Positions 16,343-25,673 of a stretch of DNA of 64,000 nt are shown one piece after another. This DNA comes from Sphingomonas sp. BK235. Its GTDB lineage: Bacteria; Pseudomonadota; Alphaproteobacteria; Sphingomonadales; Sphingomonadaceae. Both the position numbers and the translations under genes were made by a program. The stretch covers positions 62,001-126,000 of the forward strand of contig NZ_SLXN01000002.1 in NCBI RefSeq assembly GCF_004345855.1. Direction: 5' to 3'. Within the stretch, counting starts at the first letter, position 1. Every line of letters begins with the position of its first letter. The notes under the pieces were generated by a model that saw only the letters and a list, made by a program, of their open reading frames with translations, searched no databases and was not told the DNA's origin.

Positions 16343-17851
16343 TCACTGTCCCCCGGCCGCGACGCGGCGGAGGAAATCCTGGTGCGGCTCGGCCAGCCGC
16401 AACGTGCCCGCGATCGCCTCGCGCATCCGCGTCAGGCTGTCGGCGAGCGTCGCGACGTCATATTGGTCCGCCAGCGGCGACGGGCGCGCGGGCAGGTCGT
16501 CGAAGCCGGCGTAGAGGCTGAGCCAGCTCGGGTCCTGGAACGTGTCCCACTCGCGCCGCACGAACTCGCCCGCGGCGCGCCACGCGTCGAGCTTGGCCTG
16601 GAGCCCGTCGGTCGGCGGCACCGCGCGGATCGCGTCCCAGAAAGGTTCGCCCTCGCGCCGGTTGGGGAGATAGTGGAGCAGCAGGAAGTCGCGGATCCGC
16701 TCGAACTCCAGCACCGACTGGCGGTTGTAGGTCGCCGCCAGCCGCGGGTCGAAGCCCTGATCGGGGAACAACGGCGCGAGCCGGTCGAGCCCCGACTGGA
16801 TCAGCGAGATGCTGGTCGACTCGAGCGGCTCGAGGAAACCCGAGGCGAGCCCGAGCCCGACGACGTTCTTCTCCCAGAAGCGCGCGCGATGCCCCGCGGT
16901 GAAGCGCAGCCGGTTGGCCGGCGCGAGCGCCTCGCCCTCGATACTCTCGCGCAGCAGCGCCTCGGCCGCGTCGTCGCTCGCGAAATCGGAGCAATAGACA
17001 TAGCCGTTGCCGGTGCGGTGGCGCAGCGGGATATGCCACTGCCACCCCGCCGGACGCGCCGTCGCGGTGGTGAGCGGGCGATGCGGCCCCGACGCGCGGC
17101 ACGGGATCGCCACCGCGCGGTCGCACGGCAGCCAGCGGCGCCAGTCGACGTACGGCACTTCCATCGCCTCGCCGAGCAGCAGGCTGCGGAAGCCCGAACA
17201 GTCGATCCACAGGTCGCCCTCGAGGCGCGTGCCGTCCTCGAGCCGTACCGCCGCCACGGTGCCGCGCTCGCCGTGGCGGAGCACCTCGGTGATGCGGCCC
17301 TCGACGTGGCGGACATGGTTGGCCAGCGCCAGCCGCTTGAGCAGCGCGGCGAACTTCGACGCATCGAAGTGGAGCGCGAAGTTGAACACGCCGAGGTCGT
17401 TCGCCGGCCGCTCGGCGGGCGGCAGGAACAGGTCGCGCTCGGCCAGCTGGGTCGCGACGCAATAGGCCCCGAGCGGGGTCGGGTCGCCCGCCTGGCGCAG
17501 CTTGAGCCAATAATGGTGGAAGGCGACGCCGCGCGCCGCCACGCCGTACAGGCCGAAGGGGTGGAAGAAATCGTGGCCGTCGCGCTGCCAGTCGCGGAAG
17601 CGGATGCCGTATTTGATCGTGCCCTCGGTCTGGCGCAGCACCTCGGCCTCGCCGAGCTCGACCGCGGCGAGGAAGTCGCGGATCGCGGGCACGGTCGCCT
17701 CGCCGACGCCGACGGTGCCGATCGCGGCGCTCTCGACCACGGTGATGGCGAGCCGCAGGTGCGCGAAGCGGCGCGCCAGCCAGGTCGCCGCCATCCAGCC
17801 GGCGGTGCCCCCGCCGACGATCGTGATCGAGCGGATCGGTGCGTGCGTCAT
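16343..17851 (-). CDS. Tryptophan-halogenase-family FAD-dependent enzyme
   Basis: A 502-residue flavoprotein. It has an FAD-binding 'IVGGGTAGWMAA' at residues 11-22, 'GVGEATVPAIRDFL', the catalytic-lysine region 'EGTIKYGIRF' (Lys80), the family motif 'GWQWHIPLRHR', and 'FLEPLESTSI' with the conserved Glu. All signature residues of flavin-dependent halogenases are kept. No flavin reductase, and no tryptophan or natural-product pathway, is nearby. It sits 58 bases downstream of a TonB receptor and upstream of GH2, an arrangement common in Caulobacterales, Sphingomonadales and Xanthomonadales, where the substrate is unknown. ATG 17851 is preceded by GGTGAGGGA. Confidence 0.9.
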   Translation of the reverse strand: MTHAPIRSITIVGGGTAGWMAATWLARRFAHLRLAITVVESAAIGTVGVGEATVPAIRDFLAAVELGEAEVLRQTEGTIKYGIRFRDWQRDGHDFFHPFGLYGVAARGVAFHHYWLKLRQAGDPTPLGAYCVATQLAERDLFLPPAERPANDLGVFNFALHFDASKFAALLKRLALANHVRHVEGRITEVLRHGERGTVAAVRLEDGTRLEGDLWIDCSGFRSLLLGEAMEVPYVDWRRWLPCDRAVAIPCRASGPHRPLTTATARPAGWQWHIPLRHRTGNGYVYCSDFASDDAAEALLRESIEGEALAPANRLRFTAGHRARFWEKNVVGLGLASGFLEPLESTSISLIQSGLDRLAPLFPDQGFDPRLAATYNRQSVLEFERIRDFLLLHYLPNRREGEPFWDAIRAVPPTDGLQAKLDAWRAAGEFVRREWDTFQDPSWLSLYAGFDDLPARPSPLADQYDVATLADSLTRMREAIAGTLRLAEPHQDFLRRVAAGGQ

Positions 17852-17909
17852 GATGCGTCCCTCACCCGCCACCGCTCCTGCCCGAGGGCAAGAGCGGTGA
17901 CCAGGACGA

Positions 17910-20900
17910 TCAGAAGCGGACGCGCGCGCCGGCGATGAAGCGCCGCTCGTAGATGTTCTCGTTGAACACCTGATCGGTCCAGGTGAGATAGTAACGCTCG
18001 GTCTCGGCGGTCAGGTTGGAGGCCTGGCCGTAGAGGGTGAAGAACGGCGTCACGTCATACGAGATCGAGGCGTCGAGATAGTTGGTCGGCTTCTGATATT
18101 GCGCCAGACCTTCGATGCCGCCGTAGTTGGACGACACCAGCCGCTTCGAGCGGTAGTTGTACGCCACGCGCGCCTGCAGGCCATATTTCTCGAACCACAG
18201 CGCCGCGTTGATCTGGTGCTTCGAATTGTCCTGGAACGGCTGGTTGTTGCCCGCCAGATCGACGAGCCCCGCGTCGCCCAGCGACAGCGTGTAATTGGCG
18301 TCGACGCCGAAGCCGCCGAACAGCCCGTTGACGCCATAGTCGGCGAGCGACTGGCGCGCCGAGAGCTCGATGCCCTTGAGCGTCCCGCCCTCACCCTGGC
18401 GGAAGGTGTTGGTGGTGACCGGACGGCGGATCACACCGTCATTGTCCGGGATGTCGTTGCGCAGCTCGGTGGTGCGGTCGATGAAGCTGTCGACCGCGAT
18501 GTAGAAGGCGCCGGCCGCGACCAGGCTCGACCGCCCGGTGTAATATTCCAGGCTGCCCTCGACGTTGGTGGCCCGCCACGGGTTGAGGTTCGGGTTGCCG
18601 AGCGAGTCGGCGGTGCGCGCCTCGAAGCGCGACGGCGACACGTTGGTGTTGATCGCATAGTTGATGTTGAGGCCGCCGCCCCACTGCTGGAAGTCGAGCA
18701 GCGTCATCGTCTTCGAGAAAGCGGCGCGCGCGCGCAGCTTGTCGGTGACGTCGAAGGCGATGTTGATCGAGGGCAGGAAGTCGGTGAAATCGCGCTCGGT
18801 GACGAGGTCACCCGCGTCGACGCCGGCGACGCCATAGGGCTGCGGCACGCCCACGATGTTCTGGCGGACGTTGAGGCGGGTGTTGACCACCTGCAAGCCG
18901 CCGTTGGCGCGGAACGCCATCCCGAGCAGCTCGCCCTCGCCCGCCACCTGCGCGTAGCCCGAGATCTGGCGCGTGTTGACGTCGAACGACGAGGCCGGGT
19001 TCACGATGTTCTGGCTGCCCGGATAGAAGGTGTTCTGCCAGGCTTCGCTGTTGTCCATCGCCTTGGGATCGAGCGCCCACAGCGCCGGCGTCCCCGCGGC
19101 CGGCAGCGCATATTGCTTGACCAGGCCCGCGAAGATCGGGTCGGTCGCCTGCCGCGTCAGGCCCGCCGTATAGGCCGTGCCGCCGGCGTCCAGCACCGAG
19201 CACGACTTGTCGTTGAGGTTGACGTCGAACGCCTTCCATTTGACGAGGCAGCCCGCCGCCGGGTTCTGCGGATTGTCGGTGTTGCCGGCGTAGAACGGCG
19301 ACACGCGGTCGAACGTATATTGCTCGACGCTGCGCTCGCCGTAGCGCGCGCCGAAGGCGACCTTGAGCTGGTCGTTGGCCTGCCACTCGCCGTCCGCACG
19401 CAGCGCCCAGATGTCGCCGTTCTGGTAGACGTTGCCCTCCGACGAGATCGTCTTGAGGCCGTAGCGCGAGGCGTCACTCGCCTGGGCGAGGAAGGCGGGC
19501 GAGAAGCCGAACACCGGGGCGCCGCTGGAATAATCCACCGTCGCGGTCTGGCCGTAGACCTGATAGCCCGTCGGGTTGAACTGGCGGTCGCCGCCGACCG
19601 ACGCCGGGTAATTGCCCAGGCCGCCGATCTGTTGCCCGCCGGGATTGGCGCTGCCGTCGGGCTGATAGCCCCATTGGCGGCCGTTGGTCAGGCTGAACTG
19701 GGTGTAGGACTGATCGCGGTCGCGCGACGCCTTGCCGTAGATGCCGCGTACCGTCGCCTTGAACGTCTCGCTCGGCTTCCAGTCGAGCTGCAGGTTGTAA
19801 TTCTGCGACTCGCTCTTGGTGCGGAACGTCTCCGAATAGCTGTCGAAGCTGGGCAGGCTGTAGGTATATTGCTGGACGGTGTTGACGTTGAACGGCCGGT
19901 TGACCGTGATCGCGTCGCGCCCGTCACCGGCCTGGTTCAGCCGGTCGCCGATGTTCACCGCCTGCTGATAGACCGCGCCGGTGTCGCGCGACTGGGTCGG
20001 CGAGAACGGCGAGGACAGCCAGTCGACGTTCTGGAACTGGAAGCCCGCGGTGCGGTCATATTGCGTCTGGCGCGTGTAGAAGCCGTCCGCCGTCAGCCGC
20101 AGCGAGTCGCTGATCTCGAACTGGAACGAGGCGTTCGCGCCGAAACGCTGGCGATCGGTGATGCGGTTCCATGCCGTGTGCGACTGCGGCGTGATGAACG
20201 TGTCATTGGCGTCGCCGTCGCCGTTGAGGTCATAGCCGAGCAGCGTGCCCGCGGAGTCGCGCACCGGCGTACCGCGGCTGACGCCGTTGTTGCCGATGGC
20301 GAATTGTCCGGCGACCGCGGGCGAGAGGGTGCCGTCCGGGTTGGTCACCGCGCCGCGGCCATATTCGTTGTTCAGCGCGACGCCATAGTCCTGCAGCCCG
20401 CGGAAGCTGTTCGCCAGCGTCAGGTCGCTGTACGACGCCGACACGAGCAGTCCGAAGCGCTCGCCGTGATAGGCGACCAGCCCGTTGAACGACGGGTTCC
20501 ACTTCTCGGTCTTGTCGCCATACTGGCCCTCGCCCGCGGCCGAGAAGGTCAGGCCCTGCTTGAGGTCGAACGGACGCCGCGTCAGCAGGTCGATCGTGCC
20601 GGTGAGGCCCGCCTGCTGGAGCGACGCGGTCGGCGACTTGAATACGGTCGCGCCCGAGAAGAGCTGCGACGGGATGTCGGTGAAGTTCGGCTGCACCGTC
20701 GTCACCGAATTGGCGCCGAGGAACTGCTCGCCGTTGAGCAGGGTGGTCACCTGCGGCAGGCCGCGGATGTTGACCGCGGCGCCCTCGCCCGCGTCGCGGC
20801 GGATCTGCACGCCGGGGATGCGCTGAAGCGAGTCGGAGATGGTGACGTCGGGCAGCTTGCCGATGTCCTGCGCGCTGATCGCCTCGACGACGCTGTCGGC

Positions 20901-21149
20901 GTTGCGCTTCACCTCGATCGCGCGCGCCTGCGAGGCGCGGATGCCGGTGACGACGATGTCGGCGGGCTCGTCACTCGCCTGGTCGGGCGCGGCGACCCGG
21001 TCGGGGTCGGTGGTCGCGGCATCGCCGGTCGCGGTGCCGGCGCCGGTCTGCGCGACCGCGCTGAGCGGCACGCCGAGCAGGCCGACCAGCGAAACCGCCG
21101 CCAGCAGCTTCGCGCGGCCACCATTCAATCCGTTGAAACCCTTCATCAT
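17910..21149 (-). CDS. TonB-dependent receptor, large polysaccharide-use type
   Basis: A 1079-residue outer-membrane receptor. It has a signal peptide ([20 protein letters not shown]), a TonB-box-like '[15 protein letters not shown]' and a plug ('[19 protein letters not shown]', 'RIPGVQI', 'NIRGLP'). A 22-strand barrel ends in '...[12 protein letters not shown]' with a terminal Phe. The '[14 protein letters not shown]' form is typical of the large receptor clade linked to carbohydrate loci. A strong ribosome site (GGGGAGGGGA) precedes ATG 21149. It heads the halogenase-GH2-esterase-SGNH run and probably imports oligosaccharides derived from the target glycan. Confidence 0.95.
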   Translation of the reverse strand: MMKGFNGLNGGRAKLLAAVSLVGLLGVPLSAVAQTGAGTATGDAATTDPDRVAAPDQASDEPADIVVTGIRASQARAIEVKRNADSVVEAISAQDIGKLPDVTISDSLQRIPGVQIRRDAGEGAAVNIRGLPQVTTLLNGEQFLGANSVTTVQPNFTDIPSQLFSGATVFKSPTASLQQAGLTGTIDLLTRRPFDLKQGLTFSAAGEGQYGDKTEKWNPSFNGLVAYHGERFGLLVSASYSDLTLANSFRGLQDYGVALNNEYGRGAVTNPDGTLSPAVAGQFAIGNNGVSRGTPVRDSAGTLLGYDLNGDGDANDTFITPQSHTAWNRITDRQRFGANASFQFEISDSLRLTADGFYTRQTQYDRTAGFQFQNVDWLSSPFSPTQSRDTGAVYQQAVNIGDRLNQAGDGRDAITVNRPFNVNTVQQYTYSLPSFDSYSETFRTKSESQNYNLQLDWKPSETFKATVRGIYGKASRDRDQSYTQFSLTNGRQWGYQPDGSANPGGQQIGGLGNYPASVGGDRQFNPTGYQVYGQTATVDYSSGAPVFGFSPAFLAQASDASRYGLKTISSEGNVYQNGDIWALRADGEWQANDQLKVAFGARYGERSVEQYTFDRVSPFYAGNTDNPQNPAAGCLVKWKAFDVNLNDKSCSVLDAGGTAYTAGLTRQATDPIFAGLVKQYALPAAGTPALWALDPKAMDNSEAWQNTFYPGSQNIVNPASSFDVNTRQISGYAQVAGEGELLGMAFRANGGLQVVNTRLNVRQNIVGVPQPYGVAGVDAGDLVTERDFTDFLPSINIAFDVTDKLRARAAFSKTMTLLDFQQWGGGLNINYAINTNVSPSRFEARTADSLGNPNLNPWRATNVEGSLEYYTGRSSLVAAGAFYIAVDSFIDRTTELRNDIPDNDGVIRRPVTTNTFRQGEGGTLKGIELSARQSLADYGVNGLFGGFGVDANYTLSLGDAGLVDLAGNNQPFQDNSKHQINAALWFEKYGLQARVAYNYRSKRLVSSNYGGIEGLAQYQKPTNYLDASISYDVTPFFTLYGQASNLTAETERYYLTWTDQVFNENIYERRFIAGARVRF

Positions 21150-21198
21150 TCCCCTCCCCGTCGGACGCGCTCTTCGGCGATACGTCAATCAATTTGCT

Positions 21199-21227
21199 TT
21201 AATCTGTCCAAGTTCTCTCACTGTCAA
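21199..21227 (-). promoter_or_regulatory. Putative sigma70-like promoter of the TonB receptor operon
   Basis: On the minus strand TTGACA (21222-21227) is separated by 17 bases from GATTAA (21199-21204), about 50 bases upstream of the receptor ATG. The rest of the gap to the divergent gene (21228-21461) is unusually AT-containing for this genome but shows no clear operator. Confidence 0.45.
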
Positions 21228-21461
21228 GCGACAAAGAGGCGGGTGCGGCACGATGATGTGAACGTTCCCTCACACCGGCGTTATTTGGTAAGATCAATGT
21301 GGCACGAAGATCACATAGTATACCGCGCAATAGTCGTTCGTCGCGCGTCGACGAGCCGTCGTCGCGTCGCGGCGTGTCGATCCGGCGCCGCGCTTGATAC
21401 AGGTGAGTTACTCCCGGTTCACGCTTCGGCGGTATACAGACCTCGGTTCACAGGATTTTCC

Positions 21462-22490
21462 ATGCCGCGTCGCATCCGTTCCCTGCTGGGGTCGCTCAGC
21501 ACCGACGTCCGCGCGCACGCCGACCGCTCCGAGGCGATCGCGTCGCAGACCAAGCTGCTCGCGATCAACGCCGCTATCGAGGCGGCGCGCGCGGGCGAGG
21601 CCGGGCGCGGCTTCGGCATCGTCGCGCAGGAGGTGAAGTCGCTCGCGGCGCAGGCCAGCAGCCTGTCGCGCGCCTTCCGCGAGGAGCTGCTCGGGCGGCT
21701 GCGCCAGGGCAGCGAGATCGCCGCCGAGCTGGTCGGCGAGCTGGAGGCGGGGCGGCTCGGTGAGCTGGCCCAGTCGATCGCCGACGCGCTGTCGCGGATG
21801 CTGTACGATCGCGCGATCGACGTCCGCTTCCTCGCCTCGGACCATTCGATCCGCACCAGCCTGCTGCTCGACGAGGACGATCGCGCCGGCGCGCGGGCGA
21901 TGGAGCGGCTCCGCGCATTGCTCAGCTATTCCCCCTATTTCCTCAACGCCTTCCTGGTCGACGCCACGGGCAAGGTGCGCGTCTGCGCGCACGAGAATAT
22001 GGCCGTGCGCGACGTCCAGTTCGCCGAGTTCGCGCAGTTCCGCCGCGTCATGGCGGGCGGCGCCGCGGCCGGCTGGCTGACCGACGAAGTCTGGGAGAAC
22101 CCCTGGTCCAACGATCGCAAGGTGCTGATCTTCGTCGCGCCGGTCGCGTGCGAGGGCACGATCGTCGGGATCTGCTACCTCGAGTTCGATTTCGAGGGGC
22201 AGGTCGATCAGATGATCGGCGTGCTGCGCCAGAGCAATGCGCGCGCCACCATCTCGATCGTCGACCCCGCCGGCCGCGTCGTCGCCACCACCGGCGGCTA
22301 TCGCTTCCTCGATCCGCACCCGCATGTGGTGGATCGGCGCGAGCGGATCACGCGCTCGCTCGACGGACTGGTGGTGGCGCAGGCGAGCGTCCCGACCGAT
22401 CATGGCGTGCCCGGGCTCGGCTTCCGCTGCGTGATCGAGGACCATGTCGCGAGCGAGTCCGAGATCCGCGACGTCCTCGCGGCGCGCTGA
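21462..22490 (+). CDS. Soluble MCP-like protein: signalling tip first, cache-like domain second
   Basis: 342 residues with no transmembrane helix. Residues about 24-58 match the conserved tip of methyl-accepting chemotaxis proteins ('[18 protein letters not shown]', then '[14 protein letters not shown]'). The C-terminal part ('[20 protein letters not shown]', '[20 protein letters not shown]', '[19 protein letters not shown]') resembles a cache/PAS-type sensor. This reverses the usual sensor-then-tip order, and the long coiled-coil arms with methylation sites are nearly absent. No cheA, cheW or cheR is in the window. A ribosome site (AGGA) lies six bases before the ATG. A role in cytoplasmic sensing is inferred. 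Confidence 0.75.
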   Translation: MPRRIRSLLGSLSTDVRAHADRSEAIASQTKLLAINAAIEAARAGEAGRGFGIVAQEVKSLAAQASSLSRAFREELLGRLRQGSEIAAELVGELEAGRLGELAQSIADALSRMLYDRAIDVRFLASDHSIRTSLLLDEDDRAGARAMERLRALLSYSPYFLNAFLVDATGKVRVCAHENMAVRDVQFAEFAQFRRVMAGGAAAGWLTDEVWENPWSNDRKVLIFVAPVACEGTIVGICYLEFDFEGQVDQMIGVLRQSNARATISIVDPAGRVVATTGGYRFLDPHPHVVDRRERITRSLDGLVVAQASVPTDHGVPGLGFRCVIEDHVASESEIRDVLAAR

Positions 22491-22532
22491 CGCCGCGGAC
22501 CCTTCTGGCGCGGTGGCACGTTCCCGCCGCCC

Positions 22533-23417
22533 GTGCCCGACCTCACCGCCCCGCCGCCCCCGCTCGCCTTCCTCGTCGCCGAGAGCGAGCCGCCCGACGC
22601 GCGCGCGCGCCGGCGCGACAGCGTCGGCCGCAGCTCGGGCGAGACCTATGCGGCGCTGCTCGCGCGGCTCGCCCCGGAGGCGACCGTCACGCGGATCACC
22701 CCGGCCGACGCGGAGGCCGCGCCGCTCACCGCAGCGGCGATCGCGAGCCATGACGCGGTGTTCCTCACCGGCTCGCCGCTCCACCTCTACGAGGAGAGCC
22801 CGGCCTGCGACCGCATCATCCGGTTCATGCGCGCGGTGTTCGCCGCTGGGGTGCCGTCGTTCGGCTCGTGCGCCGGGCTCCAGGTCGCGGTGGTCGCGGC
22901 GGGCGGGCGCGTCCGCGCGATGGGCGAGCGGCGCGAGGCGGGGTTCGCGCGCCGGATCGCGCCGACCGCGGCGGGGCGCTCGCATCCGCTGCTGCGCGGC
23001 CGCCCGCCCGCCTATGACGCGCCGGCGATCCACACGGACGAGGTGGCCGACCTGCCCGCGGGCGCGACCCTGCTCGCCACCAACGGCGAGACGCGCGTCC
23101 AGGCGGCCGAGATCCGCCACGGCGGCGGTGTCTTCTGGGGCGTGCAATATCATCCCGAGCTGCCGCTGGACGAGGTCGCCGCCGCGCTGGAGCGCCAGGC
23201 CGATGACCTGGTCGCGCACGATCTCGCGCGCGACCGCGGCGAGGTGGAGGCGCAGGCGGCGCTCGTCCGCGCGCTCGGCGACGCGCCCGGGCGGCGCGAT
23301 CTGGCGTGGCGGCTCGGTCTCGACCGCGAGGTGACCGATCCCGCGCGCCGCACGCTCGAGCTGCGCAACTTCATCGATCTGCTCGTCCGCCCGCGTCGCG
23401 CCAACCGGCGCGGCTGA
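22533..23417 (+). CDS. Class I glutamine amidotransferase-domain protein
   Basis: A 294-residue protein. The GATase fold carries the triad: nucleophile Cys113 in 'SFGSCAGLQVAV', and His207/Glu209 in 'WGVQYHPEL'. There is no fused synthetase domain, so it is a free-standing amidase/transferase akin to the GMP-synthase glutaminase-like group. The C-terminal 80 residues are Arg-rich and helical. It begins with GTG 22533, 42 bases after the MCP-like gene, without a convincing ribosome site. Acceptor and pathway are unknown. Confidence 0.8.
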   Translation: MPDLTAPPPPLAFLVAESEPPDARARRRDSVGRSSGETYAALLARLAPEATVTRITPADAEAAPLTAAAIASHDAVFLTGSPLHLYEESPACDRIIRFMRAVFAAGVPSFGSCAGLQVAVVAAGGRVRAMGERREAGFARRIAPTAAGRSHPLLRGRPPAYDAPAIHTDEVADLPAGATLLATNGETRVQAAEIRHGGGVFWGVQYHPELPLDEVAAALERQADDLVAHDLARDRGEVEAQAALVRALGDAPGRRDLAWRLGLDREVTDPARRTLELRNFIDLLVRPRRANRRG

Positions 23418-23479
23418 CGCGCGGGAACAGCCGCGCGGCTCGAACGTCGGACGCGTACACCAACCCGCAGGAGCCCCGC

Positions 23480-23896
23480 ATGGCGATCTTCAACAAGGAC
23501 ATGGTCGAGCTCGCGCAGAAGAACGAGCTGTGGCAGAAAGAAGTGTATCGTGACGCCAAGGTACAGATCGTGCTGATGAGCATCCCCGCCGGGGAGGAGA
23601 TCGGCACCGAGACGCATCGTGCCGACCAGACCACGTACATCGTCGCCGGCGAGGCGCAGTTCGTGATCGACGGCCATGCCGCCAAGGCGGGCGCCAACCA
23701 TCTCGTCGTCGTACCCAAGGGCGCCGAGCACAATGTGATCAACAAGGGCAGTGGCGCGCTCAAGCTCTTCTCGGTCTACGCGCCCCCGGCCGAGCCCGAG
23801 GGTGCCGCCTTCCGCACCAAGGCCGAGGCGGAGGAGGCCGAGAAGGGCCTGCTCGCCAAGGCCGCCGACGCGATCCGCGAGACGGTCGGCCACTGA
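23480..23896 (+). CDS. Cupin-domain protein
   Basis: A 138-residue single-domain cupin. Motif 1 is 'GEEIGTETHRADQTTYIVAG' and motif 2 'LVVVPKGAEHNVINKG', giving the His/Glu/His metal set. The C-terminus is a helical extension rich in Ala and Glu. Family members include isomerases, dioxygenases and stress proteins, and no specific activity is implied. The ribosome site AGGAG stands seven bases before ATG 23480. A 7-bp GC hairpin (23885-23891 with 23901-23907) spans the stop and may separate it from the convergent operon. Confidence 0.88.
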   Translation: MAIFNKDMVELAQKNELWQKEVYRDAKVQIVLMSIPAGEEIGTETHRADQTTYIVAGEAQFVIDGHAAKAGANHLVVVPKGAEHNVINKGSGALKLFSVYAPPAEPEGAAFRTKAEAEEAEKGLLAKAADAIRETVGH

Positions 23897-23917
23897 TCGC
23901 GGCCGACGCGGCGGCAC

Positions 23918-25660
23918 TCAGGCGACGCCGTCCGCGTCGCCGGGTGCCGCCGCGGCCGATCCCGGTGGCGCCATGCCGGGCAGCAGATAGGCGAGATGGA
24001 TCTCGCGCTCGCGCGCCATCGTGTAGAGCGTCGCGACCCAGGGCAGCAGCGCGCGGAGGCTCGCCTCGTCCTCCGCGTCGATCGCCTCATGCCCTTCGGT
24101 GCAATCGTGCAGCGAGGCCGCCGCGGTCTCCAGCGCGCTGATGAACATCTGCTGCTCGTGCAATTGCTCGACGCAGCCGTCGAGCGTGGCGACCACCTCG
24201 CGCAGCGCGGCCCCGCCGCCGCTCACCACCGCGTCGGAGCGTGAGCAGGCGGTGCGGACCACCGTCAGCGCGTCGCGCAGCACCGTCCGCTGATCGCCCG
24301 CGGCGAGGTCGACGTCGCGCACCAGCGCCACCGCGCCGAGCGACTCGATCAGCGCCGCCACGTCGACGCGGCGCTGCTCCAGCCGCCGAGCGCAGGGATC
24401 CACTTCGGTCGCGATCACCGCCACCGCGCGCCCGGTGGCGCCGTGGCGACGGCATAGCAGCCGCGTGTTGATCGCGATGTCCTGCACGTCCTGCGTGATC
24501 TTGCGCACGCGCGCGAGCCCGCGGCCGAGGTCGACCACGGTCTCGTCGACGAAGGCGGACAGCATCGCCAGCTGCTGGTCGGCGTCGAACAATTGTCCGG
24601 TGACTTCCCCCACCGCGGCGATGCCGCGTTCCAGCCGCAGCAGCGCCGCAGTCCCCGCCTCTTCGACCTCGCCCGGCGCCTCCGCGCCGTCGGGCGCGGG
24701 CGCGGCGGGGTCGCTCGCCTGTGCCGTCACCAGCGCGAGCAACTCGCCGGTCAGCGGCCTCAGCCCGCTCAGCGCGTCGAGCAGCGCGATGCTGTCCTGG
24801 CGAAAGTCGTCCGCGGTCGCGCGCATCTGCGCCGCCACCAGCCGCGCCAGATGGGCCACCGCGCCGCGCGGCGGCGGCGGCGTGCCCGCGCCGCTCGCGG
24901 ACGGATCGATGGCGCGCAGCACGGCGACGCAATGGCCGACGCGCTGGCGCACACCGTCGCCCAGCTCGATCGCGGCGAGGACGTGCCGCACCTCCGCCTC
25001 GACCCGGCGCGCGATCGCACCCGCGCGCGCGGCGACACGTGCGACCGCGGCGAGCTCGCCCTCGAGCGCGTCCGCGCTGGCACTCAGCTCCGCGGGCGCC
25101 TGCGCGCCGACGCGCGCGAACTCCTGCGCGAGCATCTGGTCGGTCGCCTGAACGTCGGCGACGATGCGGCCGAACCGCTCCAGCTCCTGCGCGAAGCGGC
25201 GCAGCTCCTGCTCGCTGTCGTCCAGCTTCTCCTGCATCACCGCGACGAACTGGAAGAAGGCCGGCTCGCCCGCCGAGGCGATCTTGATGCTCATGCCGTA
25301 GCAGCCGAGCAGCCGCATGATCTCGCCCATGTCGGCGAGCAGCCCGCGCAGCGCGCGCGACCGCTGGATCAGCAGCGCGACGTCCTCGCCGCGCTGACGC
25401 TGCGCCGCGGGGAGGCCGTCGAGCCGCGCCGCCGCGGCACGCAGCTGCGCCACCGCCATGCCCGCCTGTTCGGGCGCGAGCGCGTGCTGCGCCGCCTCCA
25501 GCACGCCCGCCACCCGCTCGATCGTCGCGACCGTGATCGACAGCGTCTCGCCGATCGCGCGAAAGCGTTCGTCGAGCTCGGCCGACAGGGCGTTGAGCCC
25601 GTCGATCAGCTGCTCGATCGGGGTAAGATGGCGGTCGGGCTCGATCGTGGCCATCAGCAT
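23918..25660 (-). CDS. MCP-like coiled-coil protein with degenerate signalling tip
   Basis: A 580-residue, Ala/Leu/Glu-rich helical protein without transmembrane segments. The segment at about 393-417, 'DIAINTRLLCRRHGATGR' then 'AVAVIATEV', aligns without gaps to the MCP hairpin tip ([24 protein letters not shown]). The Asn, Arg, Gly-Arg and EV are kept, while the Glu and small residues that contact CheA and CheW are lost. The flanking helices ('LRRFAQELERFGRIVADVQ', 'LEQLHEQ'-type) resemble receptor arms. The ATG has AGGAGAG just upstream and is 13 bases after the CheB-like stop, so the two genes form an operon. Confidence 0.7.
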   Translation of the reverse strand: MLMATIEPDRHLTPIEQLIDGLNALSAELDERFRAIGETLSITVATIERVAGVLEAAQHALAPEQAGMAVAQLRAAAARLDGLPAAQRQRGEDVALLIQRSRALRGLLADMGEIMRLLGCYGMSIKIASAGEPAFFQFVAVMQEKLDDSEQELRRFAQELERFGRIVADVQATDQMLAQEFARVGAQAPAELSASADALEGELAAVARVAARAGAIARRVEAEVRHVLAAIELGDGVRQRVGHCVAVLRAIDPSASGAGTPPPPRGAVAHLARLVAAQMRATADDFRQDSIALLDALSGLRPLTGELLALVTAQASDPAAPAPDGAEAPGEVEEAGTAALLRLERGIAAVGEVTGQLFDADQQLAMLSAFVDETVVDLGRGLARVRKITQDVQDIAINTRLLCRRHGATGRAVAVIATEVDPCARRLEQRRVDVAALIESLGAVALVRDVDLAAGDQRTVLRDALTVVRTACSRSDAVVSGGGAALREVVATLDGCVEQLHEQQMFISALETAAASLHDCTEGHEAIDAEDEASLRALLPWVATLYTMAREREIHLAYLLPGMAPPGSAAAAPGDADGVA

Positions 25661-25673
25661 CCTCGCTCTCCTG

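Noticed and set aside
12400-16521. Very long plus-strand open frame opposite the GH2 and esterase genes
   Set aside because: Its sequence is Arg/Ala/Val-rich without motifs and is the antisense shadow of clearly conserved minus-strand enzymes in GC-rich DNA.
18099-22490. Plus-strand open frame of over 1400 codons spanning the TonB receptor
   Set aside because: Only its last part (from 21462) has family motifs; the rest is antisense to the receptor, so the short MCP-like gene is called.
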